From assembly GCA_947311845.1 (NCBI GenBank), contig CAMZMU010000041.1:134911849-134975848 (forward strand): a DNA stretch of 64,000 bases. The letters run 5' to 3'. A program made the translations under genes and the position numbers. How positions within the stretch are numbered: the first letter of the stretch is position 1; each line of letters opens with the position of its first letter. The notes under the pieces are model-generated. The model did not search any database, was not told the DNA's origin, and worked only from the letters and a program-made list of their open reading frames with translations. Source of the DNA: Poa pratensis. Its lineage: Eukaryota > Streptophyta > Magnoliopsida > Poales > Poaceae. Positions 11,123 to 23,200 of this stretch are shown piece by piece.

Positions 11123-14100
11123 TTAACCTACAACGCTAGGTAGGTTAACGGCAGGTTTCTGAAACACCCTTATGACCCCCGACCCATCAGCGCCGTCGTT
11201 TCCAACCCTCCACGAACGATCCTTCTTCCTCTGGGGCTTCCGATGGTGCTTGTGGGACGTTTCTTTCTTCTTCTTTGTGGAATTCTTGGCCGCTTGGCCG
11301 TTCAGGTCGAAAGATTGAAGGTCGCTTAGGGCGTGGGTGATGTTCCGTTCAGCTTCAGCCTGATCAATTTCCTCGTCATCTTCATCAGATGCATAGTCAT
11401 CTGACTGGTCAGCTGCTGCAGCGGCTGAGTCTTCTAGGTCACTGGTATCCTCTATATCAGATTCATCGTCTATCTCACCAGGAGGAAGCTCAAAGTGCGG
11501 AATCTTTCCATCGATGTAATCCTTCAGTATCTGTCGGGAAGCCCTGGTCTCATCAGGCAGGCCAGCATGGCTGATATGCCCTCGAGATTGGCAGTAAGTC
11601 ATCAACAACTCGGCAGCAGTTGGTGGCCGAGATGCTTGCTCATATGCCTTGGGCTTTGGCAGGGTGATTTTGTATACCTGTTCTAGGATATGTCTCGGAA
11701 CACGATCTGCCACCACTTGAATTGCTCCCCTGTGCTTTGTCATTCTATCAATTGGCAACACACCGCAAGCAACCATCTCGTGCCTTGAGCTTGAAAAAGA
11801 AGGGAAGACCAGACCAGGACAATCGCAGAGCATGAGCTCTTCTGAGATTATCAGTGTCTGAAAATGCTTGGTCTTGCCAGGTGTAGATGTTACACCCGTC
11901 TTCTTCTCACCTACCAGAGCATTGATAGTTGAACTCTTCCCCACATTTGGATAACCAACAAATCCAACCACCACATGCTTGGGTCGCGCCGAGGCAGAAT
12001 CAGAAGAATTAGATCCATGGTCCTCTCGAGCAACTGGTGTTCGCTTTTGGCTAACAATGTACTCCGCTTCGCCCTGCAACCTCACCAGTAGTTCGTCCCG
12101 GCCATATATCTTTGTGTCAAGATCTGTATCCGATTCTTCCATGGTACATCCGCTTAACTTTTTCCCCTCTAAAGCAGCTGTAGCGGCTTTAGCAGACCAG
12201 AACAGATAGAGAATATCATGTTGCTTAAAGTAATCTGCCCATTTTCTCCTGCATTTTTTCCAAGTTGAGAAAATGTCATGGATCACAACAGACACTAAAG
12301 TTATTGAGGAAAGCGAAAGATGCACCTTCAAAGAGGTACTAACCTGACATCCAGCGGTAGGAGATCAGCCTTATTTACAAGTAGCAGTGTTCTCTTGTGC
12401 TCATCAATTTCTTGTGCGTATTCCTTAGTTCATAGGAAAAGATACATGTCAGAAAACACCAGAGAACTGCAAAATCCACAATACCAACACAGTTCTACAG
12501 TAGCAGGGGAAAATATCTCTTCTATGTTAGCTCACAGCTATTCTCAAACACCACGAATGTATTTATCTCAACAAGCAAAAATGACAATTTGACAATGATG
12601 TAGGTTGGGTTAACATTTGGTCATATATCCTTTACTTGGCATCCTATTGACAATTCTGAGGTCAAATATATTTCTACCATGCATCTTAGTTAGCAGGCAA
12701 CTCCGCACATTGGCAGAGATCATACAAGAACACTCCAATAAACGTTGACCTTGAGCCTATTATGAGAAACTATCCCAGGAGATTGGCGAACTCAGTACCA
12801 AATTATACCAACATTGTGACACACAAAAAACAAGCATGTAAGCCTATGTTGCTGGCACATAGAAAACAAAAACAAAAATTCAATTTTTCTTGCACTATCA
12901 CAGGAGATCGAACATCACTCAAACAGATCTTGGGCCTTGTCAGCCAATTCAGTTTAACAAATAAGTATCCGAGAAGGTCACAGCACCACATAATAGCAAC
13001 ATCAAAACACATAAAACAAGTCTTTAAGCCTAAGTTGTTGCTACTAACAAAACTAAACCAGAAACCATTACAGCACTTACGGTGCTGTTGTGAATGCAAA
13101 CTGAAAAAGAAACATATAATTCTACACAACTACATCACCAGTTCTTTAAAAGATGCATTATCTTCATGCCTGTGAGATTGCACGGTGTACCGTTGCAGTT
13201 TGACAGTGCATGAGCAATCTAGACAATACTCGAGGCGGTCACACTGTAGTGTAGCCTAGCTTAGTTTACAGTTTTTGCCTTCTAATTTCTGTTGGTTTGG
13301 TTGCCAAGTTTTTTTTTGCTTTGGCTTATTGTTTTGTCCTCGTTCCGCTTTATATGTTTTTGCACCTTCTAGGCATCCTTCAAATAAACAGACACGCATT
13401 TGATGCGTGCTCGAGAAAAAAGTTTTAAGCAGCACAAAATCTCAAGGCAAACTTGAATTTAATGCTTTGAGAAGACCATAGAACAAATAATGCAACAGTC
13501 AGCAGTGGCAAACAGTTTTACCCAAGGCACATGTCATCTAACCACAGTGGGAATTTAGTCATAAAGCATATAGACAGCCATGTAAATTACACTAATAAAG
13601 GTAAAAAAAAAAGTACTGGGTTCTTCTGAACTAGCTACCTCAAGATCAGGGCAACGGTAGAACAAGGGATTTCGAGAATCAACGACCATCACGAGCTTCA
13701 ATAAAGAAGAAAACCAGTAAGTACTTCCAGATAATTTCCTGAAATGTTAGCTCATTCTAACAAAAAGCAATATGGGTAGTCACAGTCATAAAAAAAGGCT
13801 CCTATACTAGAGACAATAACGTACCATAGTTTAACTTAACAACAGATATAGAACAGATAATGTATGCGACTCGGTAATTTGAATGGGGACACATTAAAGT
13901 TAGGCACAAGATTGCTGATGATGAATGGGTGTGCACATGCATATATTCATGCCCAGAAAAAGTGCCAGATGTTGAGCAAGATCGAATATTGTACTGGACC
14001 TACATGATGTGTAACTGATTGAAAAGTGAGATAAATGAGAAATGAGTTCTTTTCTGGGTAAACGACAGATCGAATAGTGTAATTTATGACTGATCTGATA

Positions 14101-15458
14101 CAGTCAATATTCATATAAACCTCAACTGTACGATTTCTGAGATAGATCGTACTAACCAAATCACTTCGTTCAAGTACTCTCCAGAGCTGTCTCCATATAT
14201 CAATATTCTTCTCAAAGGGTGTAAGGACAAGTTCTTCATTCTCTTGCAATCTGCACAATGTTTCTTTTATAATCGACTTAAACAAACAACATTTACATAA
14301 CATAAAATTTACGTAGATCGACTACATGCTCAGATGCTCAAAAAGCACTCAGGAAGTCAGGAATATGTACATTGTTTCCATTTAGGCTAAATAAACAAAT
14401 TAAATGTGTACATGTGCTTTGCTTTGCATACATACTGTTTCCATTTAAATAATTCAGTTAGGACTTCGCCTGTAGCACTTTGCATTTTCAATGCCCATAA
14501 AGAATGAAACAGCTTAGATATTTATCATAAATGTTCAGAACCAAGTCCAAGTAGTGTTTTTTGACAAGAGTAAATTCCAAGTTTAATGGCTATGGTTGCA
14601 CGCAAAAATTCTAGGGTTTATGGTTTGTAACACATGACATGGGCTTTACATTGATATATAGTGATATGGTTTAAGAAACGATATGACCATAAATTGAAGA
14701 GTTCCTCCAACTACGACCACAAAACCCGATGTTTTTTGAAATATGCTCAGACAAACATTCCATGTACATACGAACAATGTAGGTTTTGAGCAGCGCCGCT
14801 ACTAGAAACATAGGAGAACAACTACACGAACCTGGCGAGGTTCCTCCGCCACTCCAGGAAGGCCCGCTTCTCGTTGGTGTTGAGCTCGTCGGTCGTCATC
14901 TCGGCAGTCCACGGGGGCCTGAAAGCATCACGATTCCATTCAGCAACTATACAGCAGCACTCATCCAACACCACAGAACCCAAGGAAAGGAAACAATGGT
15001 AACGGGCACTGACCGGCGGGGTACCCTGAGGCTGTCGGCGTGCAGGGCCTCCTGCTCCTCCCTCAGAAGCCGCCTCTCCTCCTGCGTCGCCCCCTTCCCG
15101 TCCCTGCAGCGCAAACATCGTCTCATCAGAGGCGATTCGTCGAACACCTTGCGTGGACTGACCAAACACAAAGTGCCGACGCTTACAGATCGACGAGGCC
15201 GGAGCCGAGCGCGGCGGTGAGGGCGGCCGCGCCCTCCGCGTCGTCGCCGTGGAGGAGCTCCTCCTCGGCCACCCTCTGGAGCACGGCGTCGATGTCGCTG
15301 ACCTCGATGACGGACTCGAGCGGCAGCGCCTGCTGCGCGCGGCGCGAGATGACCAGCTGCTGGCCCCGCTCCTTCGCCGCCAGGGCCTGCTTGTTGCGCT
15401 GCCGGACCAGCGCGCGTCCCAGCCCCTCGCCGCGGTCCTTCTTCCCGCCGCCAGCCAT
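11123..15458 (-). CDS. LSG1: LSG1 large-subunit GTPase, complete seven-exon gene
   Basis: Seven exons join in phase on the minus strand: 15458-15187, 15103-15014, 14918-14832, 14250-14157, 13695-13639, 12423-12344 and 12248-11123 (TAA). They give 601 residues, close to the usual length of about 590. The ATG at 15458 gives MAGGGKKDRGEGLGRAL, typical of the family. The GTPase motifs are circularly permuted, as in the YlqF/LSG1 class: NKAD (residues 217-220), SAK (245-247), GYPNVGKSS (325-333), TGVTSTPGKTKHFQT (G2 region) and DCPG (369-372). An acidic stretch follows, then a basic C terminus with HKHHRKPQRKKDRSWR. LSG1 acts in the cytoplasm, releasing the export adaptor NMD3 from pre-60S subunits. 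All introns have GT-AG ends; the longest is 1.2 kb. No frame break is seen. Confidence 0.96.
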
Positions 15459-15829
15459 CTGCACCAAGTCGGTAGCGCCGGAGAGGAAGGGCAGAGTTGT
15501 GCGTATGAGCTACTTCGGCGGCGCGAGGGGTGGGAGTGGAGCCTAAGCGGCGGCGGCGTGTTTTGCAGGCCGACTTGGGAAACGGCCCAGCTTCTGTTAC
15601 CTCTAGGTTGGATCAAAACTTATCAAGCCCGGCCCAATTCAGAACTGTAGGATCAAAGCTAGGTTGGCCACCGGTGGACCGCCGCTCTTTGATCTCGACC
15701 AGCCGGCTCGCCGGCGACGACCTGCTCGCCCAGCAGCTCGCCGGCGACCACATGCACGCCGCTCTCCTCGCTGCCTGTTTTGTCTGTTCGTGAGAACGCA
15801 AGGGTGTTGGGATCGATGCTTGCAGGTAG
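15459..15829 (-). promoter_or_regulatory. LSG1 promoter and 5' leader
   Basis: Upstream of the LSG1 start codon are two GGCCCA elements at 15584-15589 and 15631-15636, which read TGGGCC on the LSG1 sense strand. This site II motif is common in promoters of plant ribosome-biogenesis genes. A segment at about 15665-15697 (GGCCACCGGTGGACC and on) is nearly identical to one in the NF-YA 3' UTR at 18935-18967. Confidence 0.5.
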
Positions 15830-16674
15830 GTACACGTTAGGATTGATGTTGTAGCGTTCTAGTGGTAGGCATGTCTGTTGTTTATGATTGCAGATGATCT
15901 GATATGTTGTAGGATGTGGATGAATTTAGTGGCAGTTAAGTCACGCAAAACATAAATTCTATAATTAGGTATGAAAAATATACTAAATAATTCAAAGTTA
16001 GGTCATGGATCTTTGTACTCAAGTATGCATTGATACCGTATTTTAGGTTAAGTCTACTAGATCATTATCAGTATTTCATCTCGCTAGATGGAGTTCTAGT
16101 TTTCCCCTCTTTGGGGCTTTTAGTCTACACGGCGACACTTCGTTGGTGGTGACGACTGCGCTGATCTGGCGAATATTTTCTCCTCGAGCCTCTCCATATC
16201 AATGGTGTCGATTGCAGTGATGGCGATGGTTCGTCGGCGTAGATTCAGGCCAGCCTCTCTGGTAGGGAGGTTAGGGTTTGCAGGGTTTATCGGCGTGGGG
16301 ACGATGGCGGTTTCCCTATGCAGTTTGGTTTCTAGCCTCCTCTCTATCATGTTGGTGTGGCCTTCGACACTAGTGTGAGGTTGTAAGTGTTGTTTGGAGG
16401 TTGAGATCTTGGATATTCCATTGGAGATGGATTCGACAATTTCTTCTCTAGGACGTTGATCCAGCAGGTCGTGACCTTGATGACTTGGAGAGATATATGT
16501 CATCGACCCGTTCGGGAGGAAGAAGGTGATAGGCACCCCCAGGGACCTCTATGTCTTTGTTTTCAATGTGTCTTTATCGCCGATTTGATCCAGTAGAGTT
16601 GAAGGGTCTTATTCACAAAAAGAAGCCTTGCCACACGCCACCCGAGACTTGGGCTGGAGGGTGGTTGAGGGAGG
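15830..16674. other. intergenic, possible old repeat
   Basis: The sequence from about 16085 to 16620 is richer in G and C than its flanks and ends near a short A-rich tract, which could be the remains of a retroposon. A 138-codon minus frame (16120-16536) has no recognisable domain. I cannot assign a gene here. Confidence 0.35.
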
Positions 16675-16950
16675 GAGTATCTAGTGCTACCACCCGTTAG
16701 GTGCTACATGTGTTACCATTAAAAAATCATTTTTAAATATATAAAAAATTATACGAAAAAGTGTGAGTGTCACAAGATATTTGTCTACAACCTCTAAAAT
16801 GTTTAGTTCCAATTTCGAAAGTATCATTGAGAAACAAAAAAGACAATTCTAGCGTGAATAGTGTCACAAAAGGACAAAACCAGAAAATGCACTATTGATT
16901 TTTTATGGTAGCACATGGAGCACCTAATGGGGTGGTAGCACTAGATATTC
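16675..16950. mobile_element. MITE-like foldback element with inverted repeats of about 45 bp
   Basis: The left end reads GAGTATCTAGTGCTACCACC followed by GTTAGGTGCT and a GTTACC segment. The right end read inward is GAATATCTAGTGCTACCACC followed by the same kind of sequence. The ends are about 90% alike over 45 bp and the middle is AT-rich with no ORF. The long terminal repeats suggest a Mutator-type MITE. I could not find a convincing 9-bp target duplication, so the exact ends and the class are uncertain. Confidence 0.7.
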
Positions 16951-17189
16951 TCATGGCGAAAAGGGAGGAAAATCGGGTGAAAAGCTGACATATAGGGTTA
17001 GGCGCAGAGAAGCCCATAATTTCACATCTCACAGGAGTCTAAGGGTGACATGCTTTGGTTTTTTATATTCGATTTCTATCAAATACTTTGAACCAATTCC
17101 AACACATATGAAGCTGTCTAAAAATCCAGAGAACAAACCGGTAACATTCCTAATTATGTTGGCATGCTACACTAGTAGGAAAACGGCTT

Positions 17190-17340
17190 TTAGTGGCGCA
17201 CATTTTTGGAATTCTGTGGCGCACCCGCAACTTTGCTGGGTGCGCCACATAATTGTTATAATTCTGTGGCGCACTCAGCCCGTGCGCCACAGAAATACCC
17301 AGATTTTTGTGGCGCACCAGGCCTCCGTGCGCCACAGAAT
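17190..17340. repeat. CACTA left subterminal repeats
   Basis: Seven copies of GTGGCGCA or TGCGCCAC lie in about 150 bp, arranged as facing pairs separated by short unique spacers. In CACTA elements such arrays are the transposase-binding sites. Confidence 0.88.
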
Positions 17341-18204
17341 CTCGTTTTCAGTTTTTTTTAAAAAAAAATACGGCTGCCGGGCAGCCGCAGCCCCACCCGC
17401 GCCCCACCCCACTCCCCGCCGCCCGTGCCCACTCCCCGCCGCCGCGGTGGAGGTCGGCCCTCCGCCTCCAGGGCCCTGCTACGCGCCGGTGCCTCGGCGT
17501 CGTGACCGCCGTTGATCTCGCCCACCGCCCGACACGCTGGCCTCCGCCTCCGTCACTGAGATAGAGAGGAGGAGGGGAAGAGGACAGCCGGTGAGGAACT
17601 ATGCCGCCTCGGTCCGGCCACCGCGTCCATCTCGGGGTCACCGTCAGGAGGAACAAGTCCGGCTCGGGGTAGAGGGAGGCCAGACGACGCCGAGCCACCC
17701 CGGGACCTGCACGCTTCCTCGACACCCACCTCGTTGCCCTCCCCGACGTGCCTACTCTGCGCGAGATGGGACGGCACGGTGGTCACGGCCTGCTCGATAT
17801 GGGGATTCGGAGACGGACGCGGACGCGAGACAGGGCTTGGTCGAGAGTGTCGCCACAGCACGCGCACGAATCGCGCCAGCTCATCACCCGCGCGAGGTCG
17901 TCTCCTCTCGGGAACTACGGCGACAGGAGCTGCCCAGCCGGGTCAGGACGAAGCGCGGCCGCGGGGAAAGTCGCGGGGAGGAGCAAGCCACAGAGGGGTG
18001 GCCCTCGCCACGGCGGGGAAAGTCGCCATTGGCGGCAGTAGTCGCGATGGTGCCAGACAGATCGAGGATAAGGAGTTAGGAGTAGATGGGAGGCACGTGG
18101 AGAGAGAACCAGCAGCGTACGTGGTGCGTGTGGGGCCTGTGGGCATGTGGGTTTGACCAGAGTGGAGATCTAGATCTGGATCGGATCTGGAAAAAAAATA
18201 GCTA

Positions 18205-18480
18205 TCTGTGGCGCATGTGGTCACATGCGCCACAGAAATGCGACTTTCTGTGGCGCATCTGACCACATGCGACATTTCTGTGGCGCATCTGGTCAGATGC
18301 GCCACAGAAGTCACATTTCTGTGGCGCATGTTGGGGGCGCATGTAGCCACATGCGCCACAGAAAGCCAACTTTCTGTGGCGCATGTAAATTTCGTGCGCC
18401 ACAGAAAATTCTGTGGCGCACTCAGAAATATGCGCCACAGAAATAATTCTGTGGCGCACGAATTAAGGGTGCGTCACAGA
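18205..18480. repeat. CACTA right subterminal repeats
   Basis: About thirteen copies of CTGTGGCGCA or its complement TGCGCCACAG lie in 275 bp, mostly in facing pairs that could form small hairpins. One copy is altered to TGCGTCAC near 18470. Confidence 0.88.
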
Positions 18481-18515
18481 ATTATCTTCTACCTATAAGC
18501 TTTTCTCTACTAGTG

Positions 18516-18992
18516 CTAGCTGAAACACCACAGTTTAGACAAGCTTAAAAGTCATCTATTGTGATTACAATAGATCATGTGTCTTAAAACTTATCAACCA
18601 AACAAACTTCAACAGACTCCAGTACATTTTCAAAAGCACGAAGTTTCAGAAAGCTTCATAAATAAAGACCCTAAATACACCACAAGACCCATGATTTTAG
18701 ACTTATTCCGACACAGATACCTGATACACTGCTGGTAAGCAGTAGTGCTTCTGATACTATTTTACAGGCATATGGGGAGCTCCTATCATCACAACATCCC
18801 TGAGAACCAGCACTTTAGTTTCAGGAACAGGTAGGTGATGCAGAAGGTGCCCCAAATGCAGTAGAGCCAAGAATGATTTGCCTACAGACAACCAGATGAC
18901 ACAGGGAGAGTCAGTCCCTGAGCCAGAGCCAGCCATGGCCACCGGTGGACCACCGCTCTTTGATCTGGTTGTCTGCGTGTACCCCCCTCAAG
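18516..18992 (-). other. NF-YA 3' UTR and downstream flank
   Basis: This is the sequence between the NF-YA stop codon and the CACTA element. On the minus strand it carries the miR169 site (18864-18884) and the segment shared with the LSG1 upstream region. A 61-codon minus frame at 18757-18942 is not thought to be coding. Confidence 0.6.
18864..18884 (-). promoter_or_regulatory. miR169 target site in the NF-YA 3' UTR
   Basis: The plus strand reads GAGCCAAGAATGATTTGCCTA. This matches the miR169n-type sequence at 19 of 21 positions as I remember it, so the NF-YA transcript carries the complementary site. Monocot NF-YA transcripts are established miR169 targets through a 3' UTR site. The site is about 110 nt after the stop codon. 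The two differences are at the miRNA 5' end base and one internal position. Confidence 0.85.
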
Positions 18993-21946
18993 TCATGCCT
19001 TGAGGAGCTCACAGCAGCCATCGGTCGCCGTGGCCCACTTGAAGGGGGTAGCCGCCCCGTGCTCACCGTCCATGATGCTCGGCAGCGGGGTGAAGAAGGG
19101 AGTCCGGAGGTGCTCGATGCTGTTGTAGTGGTCCGCGTCTTCGTGGTCGTACATGCTTGACACCTCCGAGCCGGAGAGGCTCGAGATGCTGCTCCGGGAG
19201 TGCGGGTTGCGCGGCTCCGACTGCGGGATGACGGAGCTCGGAGACGTGGTGAAGCGTGAAGGCAGGTTATAGTCTGTCTTCTTGCTGCCTCCTCCGAGAG
19301 CATCTTTCCTTTCCCCTCTTTCTTCGTGTTGAGGAAGCGTCCTCCTGTGCCTCTTGCTCGGCGCATTGCGTGACGATGCCGTGATTCGTGAAGATACGGC
19401 TGCGTCATGATCATAAATAGAAATGAGTATAAAGATGCTTTTTAAATGGAAGAGTTCTATTTCCCCAGTCTCGGTGAATGACAATGACATCCGCTTAGTG
19501 GAACTACATGCTTACCTTTCTTCCTTTCACCAGTTGATTTTCTCTCTCTATCTTGGCACGAGCACGGCGGCGACGAAGTATGCCTTCATATTGTTTTGCA
19601 TTCACATAAATTGGTGCGTCAGCTGGTGCATTCAGTGGCAAGAGCACTCGCCCACCGGGCTACATTTAACAGAAAAATCAAGGTGTTAGAGAATCATATC
19701 ACAGAAAGAAAAAGCGAGCAATATCAATGATAAAAATGAATATATGGTCCTATATAAGCTAGTATGCTCCATTCACGGGAAAATGTTGAACGATCTTCCA
19801 ATAGCAACGTTTGCAAATAGTTGTGAGTCATACAATTAGTGTATCAACCAAATGACAAGTTTGATATGTAATTTACACAATACACACTAAACCTTACCAT
19901 CGATTTCATTGCGTAAGGGGTAAGTAGGCCATAGCATTGGTCGGCAGAAGGATAATTGGAAGAGATCTGAAACACATGTGGTCAGTTAGCAACTGAAAAG
20001 TGGAGATATCAAAATCCAAGCAAGTTGGAAACATGATAGCAGTAATCGCCTTTCCAGTCCATAACTAAGTAAACCAATTTCTAAAACAAATAACTAGAAC
20101 ACAAAAGTATACCATGGATGGACCTGGGCCAAACTCAAAACGACCGTTGTATTCCGGGAGCGGTGACTGCAGTGCAATAGTGGCGGAGTGATCCAAGGCC
20201 TTCTCTCCTTTACTTCCCGAATCCAAATTCCCTGAGCATCACAGTTCCTCAAAACCACAACCACAAAAGCATCCTATGGATTCTAAAGCATTTTTCGGAG
20301 TTGCCGAATGCTAAACACTTAACCTATTCTAAATGATTGCAAAGCCACGTAGCAACAACAAAATGGAAATATTGTCTTGTTTTAACAAGGAAAGATTTGG
20401 CTGTGACAAGTTTAAATCAAATTTAAACAACCAAATCTCCTTAGCATGATCTTCCACTGTTCAAAGTACTTCTGACGAGTTAGACCAATATCACAACATT
20501 CGACATATCGTTAAGAACTATATACAACTAAAATAAATTAAAGAGTCCACGAGTCTCATTCAGAGTATTTTTTTTTACTATAGTCTTTGCTAAATGCTGA
20601 TGCATCCTTATCTGCATTAATATTCCAGACAAGGAGATGTAAGCTTTATATTATAAAAATGGACTCCACATGGTTGGACATACGTGTATGTTACTTATGG
20701 AATCAGAGAGACTATATTGGATTCCATCAAGAGCTACCGCCTTTAGTCTATAATAAGATCATACAAGGAAAACCTGATTCCATGGTTTAAAAGGTGAAAC
20801 TGGAGAGTTGGTTGGCTTCTGGTAACCATCAAACACGTGGGATATCACATATTCTCATCTCTACATTGATTATTGCATAAATTTATCTAGGGCAGGCTTT
20901 TGTCTTCCCCAAAAATAGAGTGTAATGATTGTGTGTTCAACAAACAAGGGGGCGGAATATCCAGGCCAGTTGCCGAACTAGTGTCATGTTCATGAAACAA
21001 AAGCTTATCTTAGCTATAAAAATAAGATAGATCCAACTGATACACCCTCAAAATATATTACAAAATTTTAGTATCAGTACATTAGCAGTCTAATAGTCTT
21101 TCCTGTCCTAGTTCACGGGCCTAGCTAATTCGTTACGTTCATATTTTTGGATAATAAACCAAGGCTGCAACCATAAGTACTCATCAATCTTGTTGACAAG
21201 TATTTCAATAGAGAGAAAAAACAAATCATAATTAATATATTCCTATAAATTAAGAAGATAATAACAGCTTCTTGGGTCAAAGTTCCAAAACATCTGACAA
21301 TCCAACTAATTGCCCCCCTCTGGCATGACAGCTGACATATATAACATCGCCTTTTCTTATTAGCAAAGTTATGCAAATTCATCTAGCTCATACCAAATTA
21401 CTGCAACAAGTCTATGATATTTTTCATGTGCGAAGCACAAAGAGCCTTATCTTCTAGCTATGGCTTTATTCCAAATACGCATCTATATTCAGAAGGCCCA
21501 CCAAGATTTTAGATTTTAATGATTATGGAATCCAGTTTCAAAATGGACTTTCAAAATACGCCTCCATGGTAAAACCAACTAATCTTCAACCTTGTGACAT
21601 TCCCTTGTGTTCACTAGCATAGTAGCATGCACAGATCCAACTTCCAAATTCTTGCAATCATTCCACAAACTAGTAGCAATAAGGCCTCACCTTGGAACAC
21701 CGAGAACTTGAGGACTTCAGGAGCCCCACTCTTGGGCGACGACTGCGGCGCCGGATCCAAGATGCCCTGAACTCTCGGCACGACCTGGAACTGGCCGCCC
21801 CGGCGAGCCTCCGCCTCCGGCGACGACGACAAGGCAGCCGCCGGCTCCCCGTACAGCAGCTGGGACACCGCCCACCACGGCACCGGGGCTCCACCTCCAC
21901 TGGAAGCAACCTGCCCGAATCCCTCATGGCTCTTGAAACTCATCAT
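18993..21946 (-). CDS. NF-YA: NF-YA (HAP2) CCAAT-binding factor subunit, one-base frame break in last exon
   Basis: Five exons on the minus strand: 21946-21691, 20231-20113, 19966-19898, 19659-19516 and 19399-18993 (TGA). All junctions are GT-AG and in phase. The start gives MMSFKSHEGFGQVASSGGG. The NF-YB/NF-YC contact helix is APIYVNAKQYEGILRRRR (about residues 163-180), and the DNA-binding helix with HESRHRHAMRRARGTGGRF (200-218) is intact across the last intron. The usual grass C terminus follows, with SSISSLSGSEVSSMYDHED and a final DGCCELLKA. The total coding length is 995, one short of a multiple of three. The frame slips between NTKKEG and DALGGGSKK at about 19303-19318, a G/A homopolymer context. 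With that base the product would be 331 aa. The protein binds CCAAT boxes as a trimer in the nucleus. A 3' UTR miR169 site implies post-transcriptional control. Confidence 0.94.
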
Positions 21947-23200
21947 TGCTGCCTTGGCCAAGGAATTATGCCTTCGTGTCAGAGGCTGGATTTTCTCTGG
22001 GCCAAAGACAAGAATGCTTTTGCAGGATCTTTAGCTTCTGGGCACACTAAGCATCATCCAACCACCTATACCGAACCAATAATTAAAGAGCAGGTTAGAG
22101 AGATTATTGGTATAATCCGAGCAGAGGTAAAAACAAAAACTTAACAAGAAGCATGTGGAATTAAAACAAAGCAAGTGGGAAACTCTCCCAAGAACCGAAA
22201 CAAAAGGGGCAAGAAAAATAGATGAGAGGATTAAGGAACATGCGTGAAACTGGTGGAAGCATGCAGGAGAAAACCAAGACATGAGAAGAAGAAACTGAAA
22301 TCCCAGAGAAGCTGGGGAAACTGATACACAAAGACAAGAAAAGGAACCGAGTTTGTGTAGGCAGAACCAAAAAAACAAAAGGAATCCGATTTCGATGGCT
22401 ACCAACACAGAACACAGTGGAAAGAAAGAAGCCTAGATGAAGAAGAAGGAGATCAGCTTGGAAAGAAGGGACGGCCGGTGGCGAGATCAGAACAGAGCCC
22501 CCACAGCAGACTCTCAGAAGGTCAGACAGCGATTTCCAAGAAGAGCAGAGCAGAGAGGACTTTCAGCAGAGCATAGAACGGCAAAGGATTTAGGACGAAC
22601 CAAATTAAGCGAGGTCAGCAGCCAGGACAGGGCACGGTACAGCTCAACGAACGGAGAGGGGAATCAAACGTGAGAGCCCGCTCGCATCTCAGCTGTGGGA
22701 GAGGAGACCATCTAATAATGGCAACAACCAGCATGAGAGAGGGAGATAGATGTGGATGCAGTACTGGTAATATAGTAATGCTAATGGGGTCACTGAGCAG
22801 AAACCAAGAAAAAGGAGGCACCCTCTCTCTCTCCCCCTCCCGGCACTGAGTACTTTCTTGCCTAGTTTGGTGCAAGTTGGTGTACTCCGAGCGTCTGTCT
22901 ACCGCAGTAGAGTAGGTACCTCGCAGCTTTTGATTATATCCCGTAATAGTACAGGTACTGGTACTGGAGTACCCGGTGAGAGAGAGAGAGAGAGCACGTA
23001 GGATTATTCTGGTGTGGATGTTCTGTATCCAGTTCTCCGTTTGCCAAATTGGTCGTGATGTTACCTGCCAAGTGACAACTGTTGGCTCTTCTCCTTCTCC
23101 CCGTCTCAGAAAGGCATGAGGGAAGTACACACATGATCTTGCCAATTGGCAAAATCTAGGGTCGCCCAATATGCATGCATGCGGGATGCGGCGACCTACA
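21947..23200 (-). promoter_or_regulatory. NF-YA 5' leader and promoter region
   Basis: NF-YA genes usually have a spliced 5' UTR, so part of this stretch is probably leader and intron. I cannot place the exons with confidence. It contains a CT-rich run near 22822-22840 and a (GA)n microsatellite at about 22977-22994, both common in grass 5' leaders. Minus frames here (for example 22615-23169) have no recognisable domain. Confidence 0.4.

Larger units (their letters stand above)
17170..18515. mobile_element. non-autonomous CACTA transposon, 1346 bp
   Basis: The left end is CACTAGTAGGAAAACGG and the right end is TTTTCTCTACTAGTG, which reads inward as CACTAGTAGAGAAAA. The 3-bp target duplication CTA is exact (17167-17169 and 18516-18518). 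Both subterminal regions carry many copies of GTGGCGCA and its complement. The interior (about 17370-18180) is very GC-rich with overlapping open frames but no transposase motif, so this is a non-autonomous copy, possibly carrying captured host DNA. It lies 477 bp beyond the NF-YA stop codon. Confidence 0.93.

Noticed and set aside
15040..15650. Plus-strand frames of 130-170 codons opposite LSG1 exon 1
   Set aside because: They are shadows of the GC-rich coding exon on the minus strand, whose protein matches LSG1 with correct splice phases.
16120..16536. A 138-codon minus-strand frame
   Set aside because: No domain or homology was recognised and no splice or start context supports it; it lies in a likely old repeat.
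17348..18156. Multiple 100-160 codon frames inside the CACTA element
   Set aside because: They are strongly compositional (Arg, Pro, Gly), mutually overlapping and without domain motifs; no transposase was recognised.
18205..18480. Regularly spaced repeats resembling a CRISPR array
   Set aside because: The repeats are in alternating orientation, of 8-10 bp with irregular spacers, and lie inside a transposon with defined ends in a plant genome.
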